Below, in pieces: positions 43,504-52,909 of a stretch of 64,000 bases of DNA. The notes under the pieces are model-generated. The model searched no databases. It saw only the letters and a list, made by a program, of their open reading frames with translations, and had not been told where the DNA came from. How positions within the stretch are numbered: position 1 is the stretch's first letter; each line of letters begins with the position of its first letter. A program made the translations under genes and the position numbers. Origin of the DNA: Acidaminobacter sp964416305 (GTDB taxonomy: Bacteria; Bacillota; Clostridia; Peptostreptococcales; Acidaminobacteraceae); contig CAYQDM010000006.1 of NCBI GenBank assembly GCA_964416305.1, positions 70,406-134,405 of the forward strand, given 5' to 3'.

Positions 43504-44760
43504 CTATGCGGCTTTTGCCACATCAATGTCCTGTACTCTCGTGAGTAATATGCCCCCAATGATAAACAGCAATATGATGCTGAAAACGCCATTGTTGGTG
43601 CGCCCGGTCATTTGAGTCACAAATCCGACGAGAAAAGGTCCCATAATAGCGGCAAATTTCCCGAAGATATTGTAGAAGCCAAAGAACTCATTGGCTTGTT
43701 CCTTGGGTACCAGCTTCCCAAAATAAGAACGGCTTAACGCCTGAATCCCGCCCTGAGACGTCCCTACCAGCATGGCGAGAATCCAGAAATCCAGGACTGA
43801 GTCCAGGAAGTAGGCGTAAATACAAATCACCGTATAAGTGATAATTCCGACGAACAACATCTTCTTGCAGCCAAAGCGCTCAGCCAGTTTGCCATAGAGC
43901 AGCGCAAAAGGGAATGCCACAAATTGAGTCGCAAGTAATATGACCAACAGATTCATTGCATCAATCCCCAGGTCAGAACCATAGGAAGTCGCCATTTTAA
44001 TAATGGTATCCACGCCGTCTATGTAGAAAAAGTAAGCAATCAAGAAGGTGAACAGGTTTTTATGAGATTTGATATTGGAAAAAGTCTTCGCGATTCGTTT
44101 GAAACTTCTCGACACTGGTTTGGACTCGATGGGTATGCCATGGACCTGGTGGACATTTTTGATGAGCGGTATGGTAAACAGGCCCCACCACAGCGCGGTA
44201 ATGATGAAGGAGATTCTAAAAGCTGCCCCGATGGACAATGGCAGCCAGCCCATTTGTGAGCCTACAACCACCGCCATGCATAGTATGAAGGGGATCGTAC
44301 TGCCAATATAGCCCATGGCGAAACCCGTCGTTGAGACGCGGTCCATGCGTTCAGCCCGCGTTATATCCACTAAAAAGGCATCATAAAATACATTCGCACC
44401 TGAGAACCCGATAGCAGTCAAAATATAGACCACCAACAATCCCCACCAATAAGATTCAGGAATAAGTGATAAAAACGCCGTCGCTGCGATCCCGATCAGC
44501 ACAAACGTCACAAAAAATCGCTTTTTGAGACCCAAATAATCCGCAATCGTACCCAGCACTGGTGCCAGCATTGCCAAAAACAGCGTCGCAATAGAATTGG
44601 CATAGCCCCAGTAAGCCGTTGACGTCGTCGCCGACCCCACATTCTCAAACACCATTTTGAAATAGAGCGGCATTATAGTTGATGTTATGGTCATACTATA
44701 GGCACTGTTGGCCCAGTCATAAAGTGCCCAGCTTTTTTCTATCTTTGTCAGCTTCATCAT
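43504..44760 (-). CDS. UMF1-type MFS transporter (Atg22-like)
   Basis: A 12-segment major facilitator of 418 residues. The family signature EKSWALYDWANSAYSMTITSTIMPLYF opens the protein, and GLKKRFFVTFVLIGIAATAFLS and GTSQGGIQALSRSYFGKLVPKEQANEFFGFYNIFGKFAAI follow as in bacterial UMF1/Atg22 proteins. The yeast relative exports amino acids from the vacuole; the bacterial substrates are unknown. Ribosome site AGGGA precedes the ATG. It lies 94 bases downstream of the phosphodiesterase gene on the same strand, possibly co-transcribed. Confidence 0.88.
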   Translation of the reverse strand: MMKLTKIEKSWALYDWANSAYSMTITSTIMPLYFKMVFENVGSATTSTAYWGYANSIATLFLAMLAPVLGTIADYLGLKKRFFVTFVLIGIAATAFLSLIPESYWWGLLVVYILTAIGFSGANVFYDAFLVDITRAERMDRVSTTGFAMGYIGSTIPFILCMAVVVGSQMGWLPLSIGAAFRISFIITALWWGLFTIPLIKNVHQVHGIPIESKPVSRSFKRIAKTFSNIKSHKNLFTFLIAYFFYIDGVDTIIKMATSYGSDLGIDAMNLLVILLATQFVAFPFALLYGKLAERFGCKKMLFVGIITYTVICIYAYFLDSVLDFWILAMLVGTSQGGIQALSRSYFGKLVPKEQANEFFGFYNIFGKFAAIMGPFLVGFVTQMTGRTNNGVFSIILLFIIGGILLTRVQDIDVAKAA

Positions 44761-44854
44761 AGGCGATCCCTTCTCTCTCAGGACCTGCTCAGTCTCAAGT
44801 GACAGAATGAGCGGTGCCCGGCATTTTTCATAAGAATCTCATCACACTTAACAT

Positions 44855-46162
44855 TCAATCCAAGTCAAGACAAGAGAGCGGCGGTCTGACAGCCCCTTCA
44901 AGTTCTACACCAAGCCATCCGGCAAACGTCGGTGCTTCATCCAACAACGACATGGGTGCTGTGATTTCTCCAGACTTTATGCCGGCGCCCGCCATGATCC
45001 AAACCGTGTTGTACATTGGCTTCAGCGGCGAGAAGCCATGGGTATTCCAGTGATAGAACGGCTCTCCCCTGACCGTCAGGTCAGTAATGTCCTCCACAGG
45101 ATCTGTGGCCTCCAACCGGTCATTAAAATAATATCCCTTTGAAGCTTCCAGCATAAGAAACGCGAACGGATCCGCGCCAAATGCCACAATTTCTCTATGG
45201 TGATAAATCGCCTCAATTGCCTCCTCTTCCCGTGCAAAATCTTCGACGATCTTTCTCACGTGGGCTTTGACATGCTCGAGTTCAGGACCCTTGACATAGA
45301 GATACGCTGACCCATCCGCCGATTTCATCAGCGCTCTGTAATCCTTGAGGCGTCCTTTGTAGTCCAGCTGAATTAATCCTCTTTCAATAAAAAGGGGATT
45401 CAGATTGACGACGCGCTCCACATCCAAGCTGCTGTGGTCCCCCAGTACGCAAACACCATAGACTTCACGATCCGGCCGGCCTTCGATCCAATCCAAGATA
45501 TCTCCAAGCCTTCGGTCGTGGCGTTTCAAAGCTTCTGCGGCCATTTTGGATTTAAACCCATAATCGTGACGCTGGGAATCCAGGTCCGTATAGTGCACCA
45601 AAACCAAGTCCGGTCGTTTCTCTTCCAAAGTCGCCATGAGCGCCTGATGTGTGAAATGGTCCAGCGCCGGCTGATCTGTGCCGTGTCTCAGTTTTCCGAA
45701 CCTTCGGTTCATCTCAAGCTGATACCCAGGTGATCCTGACCGCAAGGATACCAGAATTTGATTTTCCCATGGCCGGTTGGCCAAGACTTCAGGCATGTTA
45801 TAGTGAATTCCGGCCCCTGCCGTCACCGGCCAAAGCAAAGCTGCAGTCTTCATCCCCGCTCTGGCTGCAGCGTCGTACAGCGTGTCCCCCATAAGGTAGC
45901 GACGGTTCCAAAACCAATCCGGCGACGACCTCTCCGGCTGAAAAATTGTATTGTTCACAATGCCGTGATCTTTAGGCAGCCGCCCTGTCACAATTGTGGC
46001 GTGAGCGGGATAAGTCAGCGACGGGTAAATGCTTTCAACATTTTTATGCCATGCCGCTTTTTTAATCAGCCTGTCAAAGGCAGGCATGGCCGAAATAGTC
46101 TCAAAATCCTGATCCGCAAGACCATCAAAGGATATCACAATCAAACGCCGTCTTTCCCTCAT
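44855..46162 (-). CDS. type I phosphodiesterase / nucleotide pyrophosphatase (alkaline phosphatase superfamily)
   Basis: A metal-dependent phosphodiesterase of 435 residues. The first metal Asp is in LIVISFDGLADQDF and the nucleophile Thr in VESIYPSLTYPAHATIVTG, the hallmark of the NPP group. Further metal ligands are in LVHYTDLDSQRHDYGF and CVLGDHSSLDVERV, and a final His in HWNTHGFSPLKPMYNTVWIMAG. No signal peptide is seen, so it appears cytoplasmic. The ATG at 46162 has GGAGG 8 bases upstream; an ATG at 46168 is too close to it. The natural substrate is unknown. Confidence 0.88.
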   Translation of the reverse strand: MRERRRLIVISFDGLADQDFETISAMPAFDRLIKKAAWHKNVESIYPSLTYPAHATIVTGRLPKDHGIVNNTIFQPERSSPDWFWNRRYLMGDTLYDAAARAGMKTAALLWPVTAGAGIHYNMPEVLANRPWENQILVSLRSGSPGYQLEMNRRFGKLRHGTDQPALDHFTHQALMATLEEKRPDLVLVHYTDLDSQRHDYGFKSKMAAEALKRHDRRLGDILDWIEGRPDREVYGVCVLGDHSSLDVERVVNLNPLFIERGLIQLDYKGRLKDYRALMKSADGSAYLYVKGPELEHVKAHVRKIVEDFAREEEAIEAIYHHREIVAFGADPFAFLMLEASKGYYFNDRLEATDPVEDITDLTVRGEPFYHWNTHGFSPLKPMYNTVWIMAGAGIKSGEITAPMSLLDEAPTFAGWLGVELEGAVRPPLSCLDLD

Positions 46163-46199
46163 ATCCATACCTCCGGTTAACAGCCTAAGTTACCTTGCA

Positions 46200-46229
46200 T
46201 TGCAACAATTTTCAGCATTATGGTATAAT
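46200..46229 (+). promoter_or_regulatory. promoter of the DUF2161 gene
   Basis: -35 TTGCAA (46200-46205), an 18-base spacer and extended -10 TGG-TATAAT (46221-46229), 55 bases upstream of the start. Confidence 0.7.
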
Positions 46230-46283
46230 TCAGTTGTTTGAACCTTTAAAGACTAGTTTTTGCCGATGGAAGGGGGACCCACA

Positions 46284-47027
46284 ATGGACAAAATTCAATA
46301 CGAGCGCGAGCTTTACGAACCCCTGCGTCAGCATCTCGAGGACCTTGGCTTCGACGTCCGCTCCGAGGTCAGGTCCTGCGATCTCGTCGCTAAAAAGAAT
46401 GATTTAATCTACATCATAGAGATGAAGCGGCACCTTTCCTTTGATCTTCTCGCTCAGGCGGTGGAGCGTCAAAGTTATGCCGACGCCGTCTATGTGAGCA
46501 TACCCAAGCCGAATAATTTCAAACAGGATAAAATATGGAAGTCGAAAATCAATGTACTTAGGCAGCTTAATCTCGGACTTCTTCTCGTCAGCAAAACCGG
46601 CAGCACCTACATGGTGGAAGAGGCTCTGATCCCCGATTCCATCAAACCTAAACGGCAATCCTCCAAAAAGAGGACTGCCCTGGAGAAGGAGTTCTCAAAC
46701 CGAAGTCTGGATCTCAACATTGCCGGCAGTACAGGTGTGCCGCTCGTAACTGCCTATCGCGAGGCAGCACTTTTTATAGCCTATTTGATCAGGAATTATG
46801 GCCCTCAGTCCGTTGCGGTCCTTAAATCAAATGGGGCACACCCCAAAAAAACAACCAGCATTCTGAACTCAAATTACTACGGCTGGTTCTCCAGATCCAA
46901 TGACCGGATCTACGCTTTGACGCCAGAAGGCGAAAACGCATTGAAATTATACAAACCGCTTGCGGATGCCTTCCATGCTTTGGAGGCATCTACCACGGAG
47001 GCGTTCACCGAGATTGAGAATACCTGA
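46284..47027 (+). CDS. DUF2161-type protein with PD-(D/E)XK nuclease-like fold
   Basis: Belongs by sequence to the DUF2161 group, predicted restriction-endonuclease-like phosphodiesterases. The N-terminal ~110 residues show the fold's core: a Glu-containing helix (YERELYEPLRQHLEDLGF), then RSCDLVAKKNDLIYIIEMKRHLSFDLLAQAVER, where D and the E-x-K of IIEMK match the D-(D/E)XK catalytic pattern and the following helix carries the conserved Q. The C-terminal ~80 residues resemble a winged helix (IAYLIRNYGPQSVAVLKSNG, NSNYYGWFSRSNDRIYALTPEGENALKLY). The ATG at 46284 follows GGGGGA (247 aa). It is monocistronic, with a promoter and a very strong terminator. Biological role is unknown. Confidence 0.78.
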   Translation: MDKIQYERELYEPLRQHLEDLGFDVRSEVRSCDLVAKKNDLIYIIEMKRHLSFDLLAQAVERQSYADAVYVSIPKPNNFKQDKIWKSKINVLRQLNLGLLLVSKTGSTYMVEEALIPDSIKPKRQSSKKRTALEKEFSNRSLDLNIAGSTGVPLVTAYREAALFIAYLIRNYGPQSVAVLKSNGAHPKKTTSILNSNYYGWFSRSNDRIYALTPEGENALKLYKPLADAFHALEASTTEAFTEIENT

Positions 47028-47058
47028 TTCATACACCTTGTTGGCAACTTGAAACATG

Positions 47059-47107
47059 AAAAAGCTGTCTGCAAAATGTTATCTTCTCATTTTGCAGACA
47101 GCTTTTT
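47059..47107. terminator. very strong bidirectional terminator
   Basis: Perfect 20-base stem, 47059-47078 with 47088-47107, and a 9-base loop, with T runs at both ends. It serves the convergent DUF2161 and Na/Pi genes. Confidence 0.9.
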
Positions 47108-47148
47108 AAATTATGTTGTCAAATTTTAGTTTTATATGGCACCATCGC

Positions 47149-48768
47149 TTACGCTGATAGTGTGTCCTGTACCACCTTGGCGAGGTTGGCAGAAAGATCT
47201 GACACACGCTCGAGATTACTGACGATATCCAGGAAAATTATGCCCGATTCAGGATTACAGTCGTTGTTGTTGAGGCGGTCAATATGCCCCCTGCGGCAAA
47301 TTTTTTCCAGCTTGTCGACCTCATTTTCGATGTCGAAAACCTGCTGAATGGTTTCACGGTTGCCTGTCACAATGGATTCCATCGCTTTTGAAAATGCCAG
47401 GGCCGATTTATCGTAAAGATCCTGAAGCTCCTTTCGGGAATCATCAGAAAATGGCAATCCTTTTTCAAGGGCATCCACCACTAACTCCGCGATGTTGTCC
47501 GCATGGTCGCCAATACGTTCGATGTCATTGATGTTGTTGAACAACCCATCGACCACCTTGCGGTCATAGTCCGAAAGTTTTCTGTTGGATAGTTTCACCA
47601 GATACTCAGTTATAGCTTTTTCAAGCTTATTGATCTCTTTTTCTGTCACAAAAGTCTGTTTGACTTTGGCCAGATCGCGTTCAAAGAATCCGTCCATTGA
47701 AGAGCTTAGAGCGCTGTATGAAACATTTGCCATGTGCAGCTGCTCACGGATTGTGTTTCTAAGCGCGATAGAAGGCGTTTCCAAAATACGCTCATCCAGG
47801 TATTTGGTCACCGTTTCACGCTCTGCGGCACCGGTGTCCGGAATAATCTTCATAGCGATTTTGATCAGGAACATTGCAAACGGAAACTGAACGATGACGT
47901 TGATCACGTTGAACATAGTATGCGCGTTCGCAATCTGACGTCCTACGTCATTAGGATTGAGTTGAGTGACAAAATAGGCAATTGGTTTTGTTAGTACGAG
48001 GACAAAGAGGAGTGTTCCTATTATATTGAATACAAGATGTATAATCGCAGCGCGCTTCGCGTTACGGCTGGCCCCAACAGAAGAAATCAAAGCAGTTGTA
48101 CAGGTGCCAATGTTTTCACCGTATAGAATTGGCATTGCCGATGCCAGCGGAATCAGCCCTTGGGAAGCCAGAGCGATCAGGATGCCCATGGAAGCGGAGG
48201 AACTTTGAACCATCAGCGTCAACAAAAACCCCGCCAATACGCCAAGTGCAGGAACAGATCCAAAGCTGACCATCATATCTGCAAAAGCCTGTATTTCGCG
48301 CAGTGGCTTCAGCGCATCTTTAAGCGCTTCCATACCGAGAAAAAGCAGTCCGAATCCAATAAATATCTCAGCAATATTTTTCTTTTTGTCGTCTTTTGCA
48401 AGAAACCAGACAAAGACCCCTATGCCGATTGCAAGTGGCGCCCAGTGATCGAGATTCAACGATACCAGCTGACCGGTAATAGTAGTACCTATATTGGCGC
48501 CCATGATGATGCCAACCGCCTGGGTCAGCTTCATGATTCCAGCATTGACAAAACCAACAACCATAACTGTGGTCAGACTTGAACTTTGAATTATTGCAGT
48601 GACGAACATGCCCACCATGACTGCAATAAATCTATTTTTGGTTAAGAGCTCAATTATTTTTTCCATTTTCTTTCCGGCAACTTTCTGAAGCGCAGTTCCC
48701 ATCATACTCATGCCAAACAGGAATAGCCCAAGCCCTCCTAAAACGCCAACACCAATTGTAAACGCCAT
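47149..48768 (-). CDS. Na/Pi cotransporter with PhoU-like domain
   Basis: A sodium-dependent phosphate transporter of the NptA/YjbB type. Residues ~1-310 contain two related membrane repeats with the QSSS signatures (TAIIQSSSLTTVMVVGFVNAG and LMVQSSSASMGILIALASQG). Residues ~340-539 form a helical PhoU-like cytoplasmic domain (NNINDIERIGDHADNIAELV and SNLERVSDLSANLAKVV). The length of 539 residues fits this fused type. AGGAGG precedes the ATG. It is monocistronic; a weak CTGGTT/AACCAG hairpin (48788-48810) lies in the leader. Confidence 0.92.
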   Translation of the reverse strand: MAFTIGVGVLGGLGLFLFGMSMMGTALQKVAGKKMEKIIELLTKNRFIAVMVGMFVTAIIQSSSLTTVMVVGFVNAGIMKLTQAVGIIMGANIGTTITGQLVSLNLDHWAPLAIGIGVFVWFLAKDDKKKNIAEIFIGFGLLFLGMEALKDALKPLREIQAFADMMVSFGSVPALGVLAGFLLTLMVQSSSASMGILIALASQGLIPLASAMPILYGENIGTCTTALISSVGASRNAKRAAIIHLVFNIIGTLLFVLVLTKPIAYFVTQLNPNDVGRQIANAHTMFNVINVIVQFPFAMFLIKIAMKIIPDTGAAERETVTKYLDERILETPSIALRNTIREQLHMANVSYSALSSSMDGFFERDLAKVKQTFVTEKEINKLEKAITEYLVKLSNRKLSDYDRKVVDGLFNNINDIERIGDHADNIAELVVDALEKGLPFSDDSRKELQDLYDKSALAFSKAMESIVTGNRETIQQVFDIENEVDKLEKICRRGHIDRLNNNDCNPESGIIFLDIVSNLERVSDLSANLAKVVQDTLSA

Positions 48769-49187
48769 ACTTCGCCTCCTGATTTTACTGGTTGTCTCTG
48801 TGCTAACCAGATTAATCTACATAATCACAAATTTATTAAGACACCGTGAAATTCTACCAGAAATGAAGTGCTTTAGTGTAAAATCTATGTTAAATTTTAC
48901 TTCCAATTAGATCATACATAACACCAAATAGCAATTCAACATTAATTCGTTTGTAAAGTTACATAAACTTCAATTTATGACGCGCTTGGACGTTTCGTCA
49001 ACCAGTCTGTTGGGTATTTCTACAACAATATCATGATCATAACTATTTCAATTTGAAGGGGTGTTTATATTAGGAGAAAAGGCCATATTTCCAAGCTATT
49101 CATCAACTTTTACTCTGCGCAGTCATCTTCCTGGATGACAACCGAGTATAAGTGGTGATTTTTTATTATGAAGGAGGGGCGATTCTA
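48769..49187. other. intergenic region upstream of the glycogen operon
   Basis: About 420 A/T-rich bases between the divergent Na/Pi gene and glgC. It holds the ribosome site AGGAGGGG (49172 region), a small inverted repeat GTCATC/GATGAC around 49122-49139, and several possible but unconvincing -35/-10 pairs. No ORF, tRNA or recognised operator. Confidence 0.5.
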
Positions 49188-50330
49188 TTGAAAATGCAGA
49201 AGAAAGAAATCGTCGCCATGATCCTGGCAGGCGGCCAGGGCTCTAGGCTAAGAGAGATTACAGACAAAATTGCCAAACCGGCAGTGCCTTTTGGCGGTAA
49301 ATTTAGAATCATTGATTTTACACTAAGTAATTGCTCCAATTCAGAAATAGATACCGTCGGCATTCTAACACAGTATCAGCCTTTGGAACTGAACTCACAT
49401 ATAGGCATAGGGAGTTCATGGGACCTGGACAGGAATTTTGGCGGCGTTAAAATTCTTCCGCCTTATTTTGACAAAGAAGGCAGCCGTTTTTACATGGGCA
49501 CCGCAAATGCAATCTATGAAAACATGAACTTTATTGATGCCTATAACCCTGACTATGTCCTGATCCTTTCAGGAGATCATATCTATAAGATGGATTACCA
49601 GAAAATGCTCAACACACACAAGGAAAAACATGCAGATTTAACTATTTCCGTCATAGAAGTGCCTTGGGATGAAGCTTCGCGATTTGGCCTGTTAAGCGCA
49701 GATGAAAACGACATGATTTTTGAATTTCAGGAAAAGCCGGACGAGCCTAAGTCCAATCTAGCTTCCATGGGGATCTACATCTTCAGTTGGCCGGTTCTCA
49801 GAGCATGCCTGATAGAAGATCACAATTCACAAGACAGCTCCTCAGACTTTGGCAAAGACATCATTCCAAAAATGGTCGAGGGACATCATAAAGTTTACGC
49901 CTATCGTTTCAGCGGCTACTGGCGCGATGTCGGTACTGTTGAAAGCCTGTGGGAATCCAATATGGATTTGCTTGGTCTGAACAACGAACTAAATCTGCAT
50001 GACAAATCCTGGAGAAACTATTCTGTCAATCCGATCAGTCCACCGCAATACATAAGTCCATTCGGCAGGGTTGAAGGCTCCATAGTGAATGAAGGCTGCG
50101 TTATTGAGGGACATGTTATAAAAAGCGTCATTTCCACAGACGTTCATGTTGGACGGAACTCCGTTGTTCAAAACACAATCGTCATGCCAAATACAAATAT
50201 TGAAGATGATGTTCAAATAGATTACGCCATTATATTGAGTGACATCACTGTTAAGAGCGGCACGGTTGTCAAGGGCACAAGAGACCATATCGCCGTCTAT
50301 CCATCGGAAGGAGGCGAAAACCATGAATGA
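49188..50330 (+). CDS. glgC: glucose-1-phosphate adenylyltransferase catalytic subunit
   Basis: Makes ADP-glucose from glucose-1-phosphate and ATP for glycogen synthesis. The nucleotide-binding motif AMILAGGQGSRLREITDKIAKPAVPFGGKFRIIDF and the catalytic Asp region LILSGDHIYKMDY are intact, followed by FQEKPDEP and a C-terminal left-handed beta-helix. The start is TTG at 49188 (380 aa, MKMQKKEIVAM), with GGAGG upstream; the in-frame GTG at 49152 lacks one. glgD overlaps the end by 8 bases. In Firmicutes GlgC acts as a complex with GlgD, usually with little allosteric control. Confidence 0.96.
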   Translation: MKMQKKEIVAMILAGGQGSRLREITDKIAKPAVPFGGKFRIIDFTLSNCSNSEIDTVGILTQYQPLELNSHIGIGSSWDLDRNFGGVKILPPYFDKEGSRFYMGTANAIYENMNFIDAYNPDYVLILSGDHIYKMDYQKMLNTHKEKHADLTISVIEVPWDEASRFGLLSADENDMIFEFQEKPDEPKSNLASMGIYIFSWPVLRACLIEDHNSQDSSSDFGKDIIPKMVEGHHKVYAYRFSGYWRDVGTVESLWESNMDLLGLNNELNLHDKSWRNYSVNPISPPQYISPFGRVEGSIVNEGCVIEGHVIKSVISTDVHVGRNSVVQNTIVMPNTNIEDDVQIDYAIILSDITVKSGTVVKGTRDHIAVYPSEGGENHE

Positions 50331-51441
50331 TGTCATGGGCATCATCAACTTAAGCGAATCTGAGGAACAAATAAAAGACCTGACTCTTGGCCGTTCACTC
50401 GGAGCGCTGCACATTTTTGGACGCTATAGAATTATCGATTTCCAGCTTTCTAATATGGTGAACAGCGGTTTGTCGAACGTGGCCATCTTCACTTACGGCA
50501 AGTCGCATTCCATCATGCTGCATGTCGGCAGCGGAAAGCATTGGGGACTGGACCGCAAACGTGACGGGCTTTACATTTTCTATCCGGAGATCAATTCTGA
50601 AGATAACATCAGACGACTTGGTGACCTTGAAAACTATAGAAACCATCTTGATTATCTTCAAAACTCAACCCAAAAGTACGTCCTTCTCTCCAGAAGTTAT
50701 ATGCTGTGCAACATCGATTATAAAGATGTAGTTCAACATCATAGAAATTCAGGGTCTGATGTGACTATAGTCTACAAGACAATCGAAAAATCCTATGACC
50801 GCTTTCCGAACTGCGACACGCTGACACTGGATGATCAGAACCGCGTCATCGGCATAGGAAAAAACCTAGGCAAGGAAGAGCGGTACAACGTCTCCATGGA
50901 AATGTACGTCATGAAGCGCGAACGGTTGATTAAGATTATCGAATCCGCGATTCAAAGAGGCGACGCCCGTTTTCTGAAGGAAGCCATCTTTCAGCGACTG
51001 CCGGAACTTAAAGTCAACGCTTATCGCTTCAACGGCTATTTAAGCTGCATCCAAACCATCAACAATTACTTTGAGACCAATATGGAACTCCTCAATACTC
51101 AGCTCTGCGAGGAGCTTTTCAACAAGTACGGACCTATTTATACCAAGGTCATGGACGCGCCTTCAACCTACTATTCAGAAGACAGCTACGTCTCCAACTC
51201 CCTTGTAGCGAATGGCTGCATCATCGAAGGAAAAGTTGAAAATTCAATCATCCACAGGGATGTGCGAATAAAAAAAGGCGCCGTCGTCCGCAATTCAATA
51301 TTATTGCCGTATGTCACCGTGAGTGAAGCCACTAATTTAAACTATGTCATCCTTGATAAACACGCCACGATCACGCCGCGAAAAATGCTCTTCGGCGATC
51401 AAAGCAATCCTTTCGTCATCAAGAAGAACATGGTCCTGTGA
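50323..51441 (+). CDS. glgD: GlgD, non-catalytic ADP-glucose pyrophosphorylase subunit
   Basis: A GlgC paralogue that lacks the catalytic motifs: the N-terminus reads MGIINLSESEEQIKDLTLGRSLGALHIFGRYRIIDFQLSNMVNS, without the GGxGxRL nucleotide loop and catalytic Asp block. It boosts GlgC activity in Firmicutes heterotetramers. A C-terminal beta-helix domain is present (VANGCIIEGKVENSIIHRDVRIKKGAVVRNSILLP). The start is the ATG at 50323 (372 aa) behind AGGAGG, overlapping the glgC stop by 8 bases; a longer reading lies inside glgC. Confidence 0.95.
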   Translation: MNDVMGIINLSESEEQIKDLTLGRSLGALHIFGRYRIIDFQLSNMVNSGLSNVAIFTYGKSHSIMLHVGSGKHWGLDRKRDGLYIFYPEINSEDNIRRLGDLENYRNHLDYLQNSTQKYVLLSRSYMLCNIDYKDVVQHHRNSGSDVTIVYKTIEKSYDRFPNCDTLTLDDQNRVIGIGKNLGKEERYNVSMEMYVMKRERLIKIIESAIQRGDARFLKEAIFQRLPELKVNAYRFNGYLSCIQTINNYFETNMELLNTQLCEELFNKYGPIYTKVMDAPSTYYSEDSYVSNSLVANGCIIEGKVENSIIHRDVRIKKGAVVRNSILLPYVTVSEATNLNYVILDKHATITPRKMLFGDQSNPFVIKKNMVL

Positions 51442-51466
51442 TCCGGCATAAAGGAGGCCTACCCAC

Positions 51467-52900
51467 TTGAAAATTCTTTTTGTAAGCTCTGAAGCACTTC
51501 CACTCAGCAAAACCGGAGGACTGGCTGATGTTGCATTTTCCCTGCCAAAAGCCCTAGCAGAAGAGGATGTCGACATCAGGGTGATCACCCCCTATTACAG
51601 CACCATAGCCGCCGCATTGGTAGAACACGCTGATTTTCTGGGTTCCAAAACCATTCACATGAATTGGCGTAATCAATACATGGGTGTCCACGAAATCCAC
51701 TTTGGCAAAGTCATTTACTATCTGATAGACAACGAGTATTATTTTAAGCGCGATCAGCTTTATGGATACTTTGATGACGGCGAACGCTTTTCCTTTTTTT
51801 CTAAAGCAGTACTTGAAGCTATTGATATGACACATTTCGAGCCGGATGTCATCCATTTGAACGACTGGCATACCGCAATAGTGCCCTACCTCCTCAAAAC
51901 CCAATATGCCAAAGATCCCCGCTATGCCCAGACAAAATCCGTTTTCACCATACACAATCTCAAGTATCAGGGGGTTTTCGAACGCGGTTTCCTGGAAGAT
52001 ATGTTTGGACCGGAAAGTGCTTTTCATGGGGATGGCCGCCTGGTATTTGGAAGCGGAATCAACTACATGAAAGCCGGGATCCGATTTGCTGATAAAATTA
52101 CTACGGTCAGCGAAACTTATGCAGAAGAGATTCTGACGCCATATTTTGGCGAAAAACTGGAATGGGACCTCAACTACCGTCGTCATGATTTGGTTGGACT
52201 TACCAACGGTATCGATTATGACGATTACAATCCCAAAACTGATGCAAGACTATTTTTCAATTATGACCACACCTCCCCTGAAGGCAAGCGCGCGAACAAG
52301 GCGAAGCTCCAATCCCTTTCAGGACTGACCGTAGATGAAAATGCACCGCTCATTGCCATAGTGTCCCGACTTGTAGACTCAAAAGGCTTTGACCTGATAG
52401 AGCGCGTCATGCCCGAGATGTTCGATCTCGGGGTTCAAATGATCGTCCTGGGTACAGGGGATTATCATTACGAAAATCTCTTTAAATACTATTCCCAGAG
52501 ATTCCCTAATCGACTGAAAGTTTATGTGGAGTTCAACGCTACTTTGGCACAAAGAATCTATGCCGGCTCGGACCTCTTCCTAATGCCGTCAAGATTTGAG
52601 CCTTGCGGCCTTGGACAACTGATTGCGCTGCGGTATGGCTCCATCCCAATTGTAAGGGAAACAGGCGGCCTCAAAGATACCGTAGTGCCATATAACCGCT
52701 TTACCGGTGAAGGCACCGGTTTTACATTCACAAATTACAACGCACACGAAATGTTGGATCAGATCCGGGATGCGGTTGAACTGTTCCAAACTAATCAGGA
52801 AAACTGGAATGCGCTTGTTCGTCAAGCCATGTCTGCTGATCACAGTTGGAAGCGCTCGGCGCATCACTATTTGGAGATCTATCGCAACTTAGGAAAGTAA
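51467..52900 (+). CDS. glgA: glycogen synthase (ADP-glucose type)
   Basis: A GT5 glycosyltransferase extending alpha-1,4-glucan from ADP-glucose. The N-terminal KTGGLADV motif (ADP-glucose binding) is at residues 15-22, VIHLNDWHTAIVPYLL and NGIDYDDYNP follow, and the C-terminal MPSRFEPCGLGQLIALRYGSIPIVRETGGLKDTV carries the catalytic E-x7-E. The 477-residue length is standard. The start is TTG, with AAAGGAGG about 9 bases upstream, 25 bases after glgD. Confidence 0.97.
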   Translation: MKILFVSSEALPLSKTGGLADVAFSLPKALAEEDVDIRVITPYYSTIAAALVEHADFLGSKTIHMNWRNQYMGVHEIHFGKVIYYLIDNEYYFKRDQLYGYFDDGERFSFFSKAVLEAIDMTHFEPDVIHLNDWHTAIVPYLLKTQYAKDPRYAQTKSVFTIHNLKYQGVFERGFLEDMFGPESAFHGDGRLVFGSGINYMKAGIRFADKITTVSETYAEEILTPYFGEKLEWDLNYRRHDLVGLTNGIDYDDYNPKTDARLFFNYDHTSPEGKRANKAKLQSLSGLTVDENAPLIAIVSRLVDSKGFDLIERVMPEMFDLGVQMIVLGTGDYHYENLFKYYSQRFPNRLKVYVEFNATLAQRIYAGSDLFLMPSRFEPCGLGQLIALRYGSIPIVRETGGLKDTVVPYNRFTGEGTGFTFTNYNAHEMLDQIRDAVELFQTNQENWNALVRQAMSADHSWKRSAHHYLEIYRNLGK

Positions 52901-52909
52901 GGTGACCCT

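Noticed and set aside
48788..48810. CTGGTT/AACCAG hairpin as a riboswitch ahead of the Na/Pi gene
   Set aside because: A 6-base stem alone with no conserved motif or terminator is too weak to call.
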